Shown here: positions 10,501-13,005 of the stretch, piece after piece
Numbering within the stretch: the first letter of the stretch is position 1
Layout of the letters: every line of letters begins with the position of its first letter
From: RGIG1993 sp964564225
GTDB lineage: Bacteria; Bacillota; Clostridia; Oscillospirales; CAG-272
Assembly (NCBI GenBank): GCA_964564225.1
Contig: CAZMAF010000046.1
Location: forward strand, 1 to 13,005
DNA: 13,005 nt
Direction: 5' to 3'
Notes under the pieces: generated by a model
What the model was told of the DNA's origin: nothing
Databases searched by the model: none
What the model saw: the letters and a program-made list of their open reading frames with translations, nothing else
Translations under genes and position numbers: made by a program

Positions 10501-10960
10501 TAAATCCAATATGGTAATAATTACTGGAATCTGCGGATATAGACGTATTGTTTTCAATAAACAAATTGGAAATTGTAAAATTATTACCAAGTATTTTACC
10601 TTTGAATGTAGGGATGGGTGCCCAACTATAGTCGCTCATATCAATATCGGCGGCAAATGAGATTACTTTTCCCTCATATGTATTCCCTTCCAAAGCTGTA
10701 GTAGCAAGGTACATCAGCTGTGATGCATCTCGGATCACATAAGGTGCGGTTTCTGTTCCATCACCACTTTCAAACCCCTCTGACGGAACAAGGACAGCTT
10801 CCTTTTGTTCCCCCTCGCTTTGTGTTTGTGCTTCGTTTCTTTCGTCCAACGCAGAAGTTTGCTGTTCTGTGTCACTTTCCTGTGCAAAAACATTTAACGG
10901 AATAAATGTCAACATCAAGCAAAGAACTAATGCAAACGATATTACTCTTTTTGTCATCAT
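1589..10960 (-). CDS. Giant secreted multidomain surface protein (3123 residues; GLUG, MucBP-like, LRR_5)
   Basis: Probably a cell-surface adhesin or binding protein. The start is ATG 10960, five bases after GGAGG; the frame opens further to a TTG at 10972, but that codon overlaps the ribosome site. Residues 1-26 form a signal peptide (MMTKR, hydrophobic core, cleavage after VFA). Regions by approximate residue: Ser/Gln/Glu-rich linker 27-60; GLUG-type beta-helix 67-480 with repeated GGIAG/GGIVG units; five or six MucBP-like repeats about 551-900 (INYKYENG, VRYLYEDGSEAAPS); BspA-type LRR_5 905-1160 (YAFSGC, FAFSGC); carboxypeptidase-regulatory-like fold 1200-1255; unrecognised beta-rich region 1375-1720; beta-propeller-like 1750-2135; CARDB/Ig-like segments 2140-2640; InlB-like repeat with one Ca-binding-type loop (DCNGDGVVD) near 2770; duplicated C-terminal module 2817-3123. 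There is no LPxTG, C-terminal membrane segment or visible catalytic signature, so wall attachment is unexplained. Domain names come from motif reading, not searches. Confidence 0.95.
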   Translation of the reverse strand: MMTKRVISFALVLCLMLTFIPLNVFAQESDTEQQTSALDERNEAQTQSEGEQKEAVLVPSEGFESGDGTETAPYVIRDASQLMYLATTALEGNTYEGKVISFAADIDMSDYSWAPIPTFKGKILGNNFTISNLFIENNTSISADSSNYYHIGFIGCNSGTISYLNFSNVNVTVAYGAARVGAIAGDNNGTIAHCKVSGSVTDNTTLTGDIMVGGIAGFSGSGSSITACTMNGTILGKSSSAISKVGGIAGESGGNIVACSTSGSVEANVTTSSYSYAGGVAGYVYAGQISNSFSTGVITSNCSGTSAMAGGIVGELSAATISKCYFAGSSVTATSSGSDKYAYSGGIVGYGKTSGQISSCFALGSMSASTKTDSTTTGYASAIIALNESSAVTISNCYHSSAMTFYWTKSYQYSYKDGCDTKYAWANESYTTASNSLSTASADTQFKAVSFVKDTLGWGAFSEISNAESDYNNVWVLNGSFPVHYTSVVYDVVVVEILKDVVMKVTHSTYPNGYAFNYDAESFLGYTADLSYVGGEVTEDKVYTITYVPNQHYVFITCVSSKDGKEIFDNQFVYEYGEEYNNQKDADLVPTIPGYTVQTNSAIVSGVMGNESVELTLVYDPNLYTLTINYKYENGETAAPTVSLNEYYDYSYSISSPAIDGYTPKDAEDNILTVVEGTLKEDTVYDIIYEAVECTINVRYLYEDGSEAAPSKTIGKKFGDAYDVAALDITGYTPNISGYSGTVTQTELNLNFVYSINYYTLIINYVDANDIEKAPSYTAVLPYGAEYTVNSPVLEGYYISQSVVEGTIDAEMVKNAVEGVITETVRYNLNPHMLVINYYVGDTVIAKYEEQYDYTANYSVNSLQQVPSVYAEYYNLIDPSQEIIAGIMPDEDQTIDVYFERTAIGSGYCGEGVKWKLYKDGELVIYAGNDGVMYDYNADNIPWRDNLEKITTISVEGNLAYVGAYAFSGCVNITDVSFLNNVKRIGKFAFSGCDSILEISVPQSVEIIDDGAFAEMANLVYISVDANNANYASVNGVLYSKDCTDLVAYPSGLHNADIVIEDAVDKICGYAFYGIEYIKTVTFGANVTYIGDFAFAGTKLSSVQIDTALGYLGENAFACSSLKTVYFRNNVPGTVGANAFGENREKVFVYYPLDNSTWKSQITTEIVDEYKYYYWQNYKAYGISNVNDITLEYLWTMDIYAFRVLYEKDATPIANVTVTFGNQTATTDKDGFVYFVVDDELVWSYLTLSRTGYSSNYNVANRYVLKEIGIDYLTMSDESTVQGTRCNGDNIANGEAYINTMFDGESKIILQGNSAFEIIEMSIVQNGVILGSTKDIWNDGRCILEIKNGSFQMGAGDIYAYMRIKDGDQERTAAVSKLNIILISVNMSQAQLLESLTSALGDTFSGLTIPLKDTGISILDGSKIKLMPPKFLQEAPGYDALSAISVSCDNNQVFVSINLNDYYDQCVENLNATTREEYKDYVISVIGRETFDEYCNLSGLSEEEALEKVGVDLDEHNLLKLEDFNTSVEEKGKAFMSGMANKIDEFWQNKKLVNKVDTKGSFQFNVDLAGGFVISFDETGSDVTATLQVTIQLKSGISTEIVVVFVPVVIEVNVTAEGAITFGQIDIDLENKRIELPEYVRVDAKGTLKIYAGIGTRIISIGLFGQLSLETAIQIGGGDVYFDGLYWEGSLGAYAKLKIGFISWEQNWVWASGGGYLIKPRSLLSSPGVAMTAYDLSTYTLASVVGSIENVKWSADSTMDVVDDSYAYSNTQIAYVGEQLIMVYIDTVDEYNAYNASTLMYSVYDFETNTWSEGVSVDNNQKRDTDFSIIVNGNEMYIVYAEANRSFADGEFDNADNSESIITTSLAQEISVVKFNASTGEFTDYQTLTNDNYHDSTPIIGLVDGKITVAWTKNTGDEESAVFGANYNNEIYVASLNGSQWSTPSCVQYGCGMIVDMAIGETSTASVSFIVDLDSDMYTDGDRALYVYDLSNGDMKFFEGYDTYVSNLQYVTYNGQKMLTWFEDYNIAYTLDGVNVEYLFDEPIDNLDSEYKFIEVTEGVYAIVWTVPTEEKSVVYARFCDLDGTWGDVKELFETSYYQMYMDVVSVHGDLKFAISSTQMQMVDTELTMYSKIGFMSLTTGYGMDISDVEVEGNASENIMSLSATLTNTSVKEIQNVGIYIKEYRPSTGKYVYYVGGVYAVNLTAGETQSFTFTCDYIKDFDYANTSLVIEVFEGTLEDLQKKVNSLNQDKVVIAGTSTMGSITVLPNYNAGISGTGTAETEFDYRYDLQVEGEYIIIGSTEYLSIKVTNVGYLTANGLLQVKQQDTCNIIYEAYIDDLESGCTKYYLIKLDKEYFEATNATFVCTLSFDDDENQENNVCNILAYKIEGADIVPYDELATAVDMSTHNATFDKYTPSDVEVDIALNGNEFIGISNVENGKYEATNIDEGVIRVSIDGDYLATLENGEYPLEFLFETERSWINSYLNLLVVDNTPIPVDGFISIEGVLARGNKLSVDISKLDQLYDITYAWYIDDVLVSTEPTYTATEEDRLGYLRVEVAATGLLEGQFAEEYYITEVGEFTVDISDIVASLGYKWYVGGELVSEDLTYTITNNDVGKPIYVEVIGNGSYEGTITSITYNIPKVVRTVGTPVLESADGDNVILGNLFLFGDGNLYFGYSTTNDPTTVTNWQQDKNFTLSDDGYYYFFAQATEGDVYALAYSDSVGYAYNVSKIIWVVDTTVTEELYDDGEVPEYKHSVIKQNDANNHYDFAGWDCNGDGVVDYAQNDELPSVKSETSTYTAVYTITPIIVSTELNVRGSTLSIQSDISINYYISASALSQYESFYVEFTKDYYNSDGTISQIVTIVEDYAISGSYYVFSYNGIAAKEMKDDIRATVYAFKEGAIYCSEIDIYNVATYAYNRVSNSSNEYMVNLAICLLNYGAAAQEYFGYNVENLANAQLSDAQKAISTKDIEYTSVKEYITPDNAMVLFTGSSLSLEDKVAINYYFNADQYLAAGNDLSELSLVIKYGDNTEVVSADKFILSSSNGYYVNFDKLAAKDMKTVCEATFWMNYGTEEQCIVGETMIYSIESYAQNKQNSSDAKLVAMMKAMMHYGEAAYVYAANN
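1592..2512 (-). repeat. Duplicated C-terminal module of the giant protein
   Basis: Two diverged copies of about 130-140 residues end the protein: copy 1 at about 2817-2949 (DNA 2112-2512) and copy 2 at about 2990-3123 (DNA 1592-1992). Shared landmarks, in order: GSTLSI / GSSLSL, INYY, AAKEMK / AAKDMK, a Y-x-x-x-x-YA helix followed by N-SS, and a final helix NYGAAAQEYF / HYGEAAYVYA. I have seen modules of this style at the C-termini of clostridial secreted proteins but cannot name the family. Its position at the very end, in a protein with no sortase motif, makes it a candidate cell-envelope attachment module. Confidence 0.6.
8260..9308 (-). repeat. MucBP-like tandem domains inside the giant protein (about five)
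   Basis: Five units of roughly 65-75 residues succeed each other from about residue 551 to 900 of the giant protein. Each begins with a short beta strand such as LTINYKYENG, INVRYLYEDG or LIINYVDAND, continues with a Y-G/Y-D-Y turn and an I/L-x-GYTP-type motif, and ends with a V-x-Y strand. This is the pattern of MucBP domains, known in mucus-binding proteins of gut Bacillota. Units diverge strongly at the DNA level, unlike the recent repeats in the downstream gene. Confidence 0.6.
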
Positions 10961-10970
10961 TTCGTCCTCC
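10957..10970 (-). promoter_or_regulatory. RBS and ATGA stop-start overlap that fixes the giant gene's start
   Basis: On the minus strand GGAGG (10966-10970) lies five bases before ATG 10960-10958. TGA at 10959-10957 ends the upstream gene in the other frame, giving the four-base overlap ATGA. The second codon is also ATG (10957), so either Met could start, with no effect on the signal peptide. The TTG further upstream at 10972 overlaps GGAGG and is unlikely to be used. Confidence 0.85.
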
Positions 10971-11715
10971 AAACAATTCTTGAAATATCAACGGCGTTTT
11001 CGTCTATATAAACTCTGTTTTTATACGTGTATACTGGGATTCTCTTTAAGTCACAAATGTGCTTATATATTTTATCCTCTACAATTACATCCATTTCTCT
11101 ATCGTTCAACTTAGCGTGTAAATACATATATCGTTCATCTGATTCGCTAAATCGTTTTGCTCGTCCCGAGCCTTTATTCTTTAGATATTGACGCTCACTA
11201 TCATAAAAATATAAAACATTCAACCATTGTTTTTCTCCGCACTTTACCGCGTGTAAATACGGTGAGATTTTGAACGCATATAGAAAGACAACACTTATCA
11301 ATGATAAAGCGATGTAGATAGGTATGTAGTAATCACTGCTAATTGCTTTTATGTACTCAAACAAAACAAATTTTGCAAAAGCAATTGTTGCAAGAATAAT
11401 GGCAACGCAATACACAACAGCTTGAATAAGCTTGGCAATTGGGTAACTTCTTTTCTCGTGTCGTTTTTCTATTAGGATGTTTCGCAAATGTTCTTTTCTC
11501 TCAAAATCTACATATTCATCTGTTTTTAATTCAGTATGTTGCGAGTTCGCAATGTACATTTCCAAAACTTCGTCTAATGAGTATTTCCTTTTTTCTATGC
11601 CATTGTCATCAGGGGTTTCTACTTTATAGTACCTATCAATACTCTTTATTACCCTGCTGTTTTTTCTGTGCAGCTTGAAATCAACTTGTTTTGCTACACA
11701 TAACGGCTCTTTCAT
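10957..11715 (-). CDS. Two-pass membrane protein of unknown function, first gene of the surface operon
   Basis: 252 residues, starting at ATG 11715 (MKEPLCVAKQ), seven bases after AAGGAGGG. The open frame extends upstream only to a TTG with no ribosome site. Two hydrophobic segments at about residues 93-120 (AVVYCVAIILATIAFAKFVL) and 130-149 (IPIYIALSLISVVFLYAF) are separated by a short loop. Basic residues before the first (EKRHEKRSYP) and after the second (HAVKCGEK) put both termini in the cytoplasm. The N-terminal 90 residues are highly charged and helical-looking; the C-terminal 100 residues contain basic patches (KGSGRAKRF) and short strands (IPVYTYKNRVYI). No enzyme motif or known domain was recognised. 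Its stop overlaps the start of the giant gene (ATGA), so the two are translationally coupled. A role in export, display or regulation of the giant protein is inference from position only. Confidence 0.85.
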   Translation of the reverse strand: MKEPLCVAKQVDFKLHRKNSRVIKSIDRYYKVETPDDNGIEKRKYSLDEVLEMYIANSQHTELKTDEYVDFERKEHLRNILIEKRHEKRSYPIAKLIQAVVYCVAIILATIAFAKFVLFEYIKAISSDYYIPIYIALSLISVVFLYAFKISPYLHAVKCGEKQWLNVLYFYDSERQYLKNKGSGRAKRFSESDERYMYLHAKLNDREMDVIVEDKIYKHICDLKRIPVYTYKNRVYIDENAVDISRIVWRTK

Positions 11716-11722
11716 TTCTAAT

Positions 11723-11730
11723 CCCTCCTT
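11723..11730 (-). promoter_or_regulatory. Strong RBS AAGGAGGG for the first operon gene
   Basis: AAGGAGGG, read on the minus strand, sits seven bases before ATG 11715. It is the best ribosome binding site in the window and decides the start against the upstream TTG. Confidence 0.85.
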
Positions 11731-11749
11731 ATACCAAAAGATGATTGTC

Positions 11750-11775
11750 AGCAATCCGCCAAACAAACGATTGCT
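11750..11775 (-). promoter_or_regulatory. Small inverted repeat in the operon leader
   Basis: AGCAATC (11750-11756) and GATTGCT (11769-11775) are perfect 7-bp inverted arms around a 12-base loop. They lie in the untranslated leader, about 35 bases before the first start codon. No U-run follows, so this is not an intrinsic terminator. It may be an RNA structure or an operator, or chance. Confidence 0.3.
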
Positions 11776-11849
11776 CCAATACAAATACTTTTTATAAATG
11801 GCTCATAAGATTTATGTGTCATAGATGAATTGTTTTTGCTTTTTTTACA

Positions 11850-11870
11850 CACCTATTAGTATAATAGGTG
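11850..11870. repeat. Recombination-type site A (core GTA)
   Basis: Perfect 9-bp inverted arms, CACCTATTA and TAATAGGTG, around the asymmetric core GTA. It is the left end of element 1 and the only copy with both arms perfect. It is inverted relative to site C (core TAC on this strand). Confidence 0.8.
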
Positions 11871-11891
11871 CTCATTAAAACCCCAAAATAA

Positions 11892-11900
11892 CACCTATAA
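11892..11900 (+). repeat. Lone half-site CACCTATAA inside element 1
   Basis: This differs from the 9-bp arm at one base and lies 21 bases inside site A, without an opposite arm. It could be an extra recombinase contact or a decayed site; chance is also possible. Confidence 0.25.
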
Positions 11901-11908
11901 GAAGCAAA

Positions 11909-11921
11909 ATGAATTATTCAT
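11909..11921. promoter_or_regulatory. 13-bp palindrome, possible operator
   Basis: ATGAAT-T-ATTCAT is a perfect palindrome, 44 bases upstream of the -35 box of promoter 1 and inside the putative invertible segment, so it would move with the promoter. It resembles a dimeric regulator's operator, but AT-rich palindromes of this length also arise by chance. Confidence 0.25.
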
Positions 11922-11965
11922 AAATGCAGAGGGATTCGTGACCTTAAATATTTATATATATTAGG

Positions 11966-11994
11966 TTGACTTTTTAGGATATTTATGATATAAT
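11966..11994 (+). promoter_or_regulatory. Promoter 1, sigma-A consensus, facing right
   Basis: TTGACT (11966-11971), a 17-base spacer and TATAAT (11989-11994), with an AT-only tract at 11944-11963 upstream that could act as an UP element. The -10 box ends 15 bases before site C. As drawn it would transcribe into the 3' end of the SLOG gene in antisense. No sense-strand gene lies in front of it. Confidence 0.85.
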
Positions 11995-12009
11995 TATTCT
12001 GTATAAATC

Positions 12010-12030
12010 CACCTATTATACTAATAGATG
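12010..12030. repeat. Recombination-type site C (core TAC)
   Basis: Arms CACCTATTA and TAATAGATG (one mismatch) around TAC, the reverse complement of site A's core. It forms the right end of element 1. The right arm and one core base encode the last two codons and the TAG stop of the SLOG gene, so the site is partly coding. Because the core is shared with site A, the stop codon would survive inversion. Confidence 0.8.
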
Positions 12031-12494
12031 TCCTTATTGTCGGCTATGTTGGCAGTAAGGATTTTTTGCCTTTCTGCCATTTTCAAGCACGTTGCTGCAC
12101 CACCTTTGTCACGTAAAACATACGCTATCAGTAGATCCGAATTGTTTACGAACCACTCGTTTCGCTTGGTTATAGCATTCTTAAAATGTACGCCGTGAAG
12201 CTCGTCGGGTATCCATATTTCATCGTAAAAAGCTTCAAGGAGCTCCATATCGGCTACGGTGTACGGAAGCACTAAAATCAAGCTATTGTTCTCTTTACCG
12301 AACCTCTTTTGGCAACGCTTTATAGTCGAAGCCACCATTGTGTCAAAGTCGCCGTTCTTTCCGACGTAAAACTCAACGTATTCTTTTGTTCGTATCAGAT
12401 CACCGACAATATTATCAAGTTGGTTTTCTACAAAGTAGAAATCGTCAACCCTGCGGTGTCCAATGAAGGAAACCCTATATATTTCTCCTAACAT
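12021..12494 (-). CDS. SLOG/YpsA (DUF1273)-like protein
   Basis: 157 residues from ATG 12494 (MLGEIYRVSF). Family signs: VSFIGHR (residues 8-14) after the first strand; FYVGKNGDFD with the Gly-x-Gly-Asp loop; the strand SLILVLPY; then KNAITKRNEWFVNNSDLLIAYV and a GGAATCLKMAE helix. Together these form the Rossmann-like SLOG fold predicted to bind nucleotides or nucleotide-derived ligands. Small stand-alone members are frequent in Clostridia, and their biochemical role is largely unknown. The frame extends upstream to a GTG at 12533, but homologues usually place GHR about ten residues from the start; GAGGA lies ten bases before the ATG, so I prefer 12494. The stop lies inside site C, and the gene sits between the two promoter elements. 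In the present state I see no promoter for it, and a terminator lies just upstream. It may be expressed only when element 2 is inverted. Confidence 0.85.
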   Translation of the reverse strand: MLGEIYRVSFIGHRRVDDFYFVENQLDNIVGDLIRTKEYVEFYVGKNGDFDTMVASTIKRCQKRFGKENNSLILVLPYTVADMELLEAFYDEIWIPDELHGVHFKNAITKRNEWFVNNSDLLIAYVLRDKGGAATCLKMAERQKILTANIADNKDIY

Positions 12495-12535
12495 TTGGCT
12501 CAAATCCTCGCTTTCATAGGTGGATTTTCGCACTC

Positions 12536-12576
12536 AAAAAGTGTACACCTATTACCATAATAGGCGTACACTTTTT
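12536..12576. terminator. Strong hairpin built on site E, bidirectional terminator
   Basis: Nineteen-base arms (12536-12554 and 12558-12576) pair at 18 positions around a 3-base loop; the only mismatch is 12547 with 12565. The inner part is site E; the outer part (AAAAAGTGTA and TACACTTTTT) continues the palindrome beyond it. Each strand ends in a run of five T, as in an intrinsic terminator working both ways. It lies downstream of the recombinase and upstream of the SLOG gene, so leftward read-through from the recombinase should stop here. Confidence 0.75.
12546..12566. repeat. Recombination-type site E (core CCA)
   Basis: Arms CACCTATTA and TAATAGGCG (one mismatch) around the core CCA. It is the left end of element 2 and is embedded in the terminator hairpin. 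Confidence 0.78.
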
Positions 12577-12609
12577 ATGTTTTAGTTCATCTATCGGCAT
12601 TAAAAAGCA

Positions 12610-12630
12610 CGATTTTTTATGTTAAAATCG
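12610..12630. promoter_or_regulatory. Small inverted repeat upstream of promoter 2
   Basis: CGATTTT (12610-12616) and AAAATCG (12624-12630) flank a 7-base loop, 21 bases before the -35 box. No clean T-run follows. It could be an operator or a weak hairpin inside the putative invertible segment. Confidence 0.3.
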
Positions 12631-12651
12631 GGTGTTTATAGCCCCTTCGCA

Positions 12652-12680
12652 TTGACTTCCTCTAAGATTTGTGATATAAT
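12652..12680 (+). promoter_or_regulatory. Promoter 2, sigma-A consensus, facing right
   Basis: TTGACT (12652-12657), a 17-base spacer and TATAAT (12675-12680). It has the same hexamers and spacing as promoter 1, and both spacers end in TGA just before the -10 box. As drawn, transcription would run antisense into the recombinase gene. No sense-strand gene lies in front of it within the window. Confidence 0.85.
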
Positions 12681-12694
12681 AGAATATCTAAAAC

Positions 12695-12715
12695 CAACTA
12701 TTATGGTAATAGGTG
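12695..12715. repeat. Recombination-type site F (core TGG)
   Basis: Arms CAACTATTA (one mismatch) and TAATAGGTG around TGG, the reverse complement of site E's core. It forms the right end of element 2 and lies 18 bases beyond the recombinase stop codon. Confidence 0.78.
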
Positions 12716-12733
12716 CAGAAATACACAAAAAAA

Positions 12734-13005
12734 TTAAAGGAGCTTACCGAGTTTGTTCATCATTTCCTTCTTATGCTCCATAAGAGAATGAACATATCGG
12801 TTGAGTGTTACGGTCGGGTTCTTGTGACCGAGAATTTCGGAGAGTGTTTTAACGTCCATTCCACACTCCAAAGCACGGGTAGCAAAGGTATGTCGCAAAG
12901 AGTGAAATCCTCTGTGCGTTATATTGAGCTTCTTCAAGACCAAATCAAAACTCCGCTGATAAGATCTGATTGCAATAGGTTTTTCGCCATTCGATATGAC
13001 GTATA
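12734..13005 (-). CDS. Tyrosine recombinase, C-terminal catalytic part (5' end beyond the window)
   Basis: The last 89 residues of a phage-integrase-family (tyrosine) recombinase; the frame stays open to the right edge, so the N-terminal DNA-binding domain and the first catalytic Arg are not visible. Visible catalytic residues, numbered from the edge: HSLRH (His34, Arg37), LGH (His60) and nucleophile Tyr70 in TLNRYVHS, with normal family spacing. The protein ends in a Lys-rich helix (HKKEMMNKLGKLL). Family members cut and rejoin DNA at short inverted-arm sites with an asymmetric core; sites of that kind lie immediately downstream (F is 18 bases from the stop). This makes it the likely invertase for both promoter elements. 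It could instead be the integrase of a mobile element extending to the right. The terminator at site E lies downstream of it. Confidence 0.93.
   Translation of the reverse strand, partial: YVISNGEKPIAIRSYQRSFDLVLKKLNITHRGFHSLRHTFATRALECGMDVKTLSEILGHKNPTVTLNRYVHSLMEHKKEMMNKLGKLL

Larger units (their letters stand above)
11850..12030. other. Putative invertible promoter element 1 (operon switch), OFF orientation
   Basis: A 139-bp segment (11871-12009) is enclosed by inverted copies of one 21-bp site (11850-11870 and 12010-12030) that match at 20 of 21 positions when one is reverse-complemented. It contains a consensus promoter pointing right, away from the operon that starts at 11715. Reading the minus strand of the segment and of the 134-bp leader to its left, I see no comparably good promoter for the operon. 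If the segment inverted, the -10 box would end 15 bases before the site and transcription would enter the operon with a leader of roughly 160 bases. Size and build resemble promoter switches flipped by tyrosine recombinases, such as the C. difficile RecV-dependent switches. Inversion itself is inferred. With the leader, this also accounts for the gene-free stretch 11716-12020. Confidence 0.72.
12546..12715. other. Putative invertible promoter element 2 (SLOG switch), OFF orientation
   Basis: A 128-bp segment (12567-12694) lies between inverted sites E and F. Counted from their outer ends, these match over the first 18 of 21 bases when one is reverse-complemented. It holds a consensus promoter whose -10 box ends 14 bases before site F, the same geometry as element 1, so the two look like paralogous cassettes. 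The promoter points right, into the 3' end of the recombinase gene. If inverted it would point left through site E into the SLOG gene with a leader of roughly 80 bases. The segment between the sites contains no ORF I can support. Inversion is inferred. Confidence 0.7.

Noticed and set aside
11716..11784. N-terminal extension of the two-pass membrane protein to a TTG at 11784
   Set aside because: There is no ribosome site before the TTG, while AAGGAGGG sits seven bases before ATG 11715. The extension also covers the leader inverted repeat.
12516..12522. ATAGGTG near the SLOG start, resembling a site arm
   Set aside because: Only seven bases match and there is no opposite arm or core at the correct distance.
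12495..12533. SLOG gene start at GTG 12533
   Set aside because: It gives 13 extra residues ahead of the usual family start and abuts the terminator hairpin. I prefer ATG 12494, but this is not settled.
11850..12715. The four 21-bp sites as ordinary repressor operators or insertion-sequence ends
   Set aside because: Operators would not be expected to form two inverted pairs with reverse-complementary cores, each bounding one promoter. No transposase or target duplication is seen. Not fully excluded without inversion data.

Overview
The window is AT-rich and reads like an accessory surface-protein locus of a Gram-positive gut-type Clostridia (Bacillota). This rests on strong GGAGG-type ribosome binding sites, sigma-A promoters (TTGACT-17-TATAAT), and very large secreted proteins built from GLUG, MucBP-like and BspA-type leucine-rich repeats. 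Species cannot be assigned from sequence reading alone. Every gene I support lies on the minus strand.

Layout, in the direction of transcription (right to left): (1) the C-terminal catalytic part of a tyrosine recombinase, cut by the right edge (12734-13005). (2) A 170-bp element (12546-12715) bounded by inverted 21-bp sites and carrying a consensus promoter that points back into the recombinase gene. Its left site is also the core of a strong terminator hairpin. (3) A SLOG/YpsA-like gene (12021-12494). (4) A second, similarly built 181-bp element (11850-12030) with its own consensus promoter, also pointing rightward. (5) A tight three-gene operon: a 252-residue two-pass membrane protein (10957-11715), a 3123-residue secreted multidomain protein (1589-10960, coupled by an ATGA overlap), and a membrane-anchored Cys-rich tandem-repeat protein that runs off the left edge (1-1558).

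Main interpretation (inference from sequence): this is a two-switch phase-variation module. Four copies of one palindromic site (arms CACCTATTA / TAATAGGTG) are arranged as two inverted pairs. Each pair has its own asymmetric 3-base core (GTA for one, CCA for the other), and each encloses one promoter. Both promoters are in the orientation that does not express the gene to their left. Inversion of one would switch on the giant surface operon; inversion of the other would switch on the SLOG gene and at the same time break up the terminator. The recombinase beside the sites is the obvious candidate invertase. In the present orientation the promoters would make antisense RNA into the SLOG gene and the recombinase gene, which could couple the two switches. 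Reads or PCR showing both orientations would be decisive.
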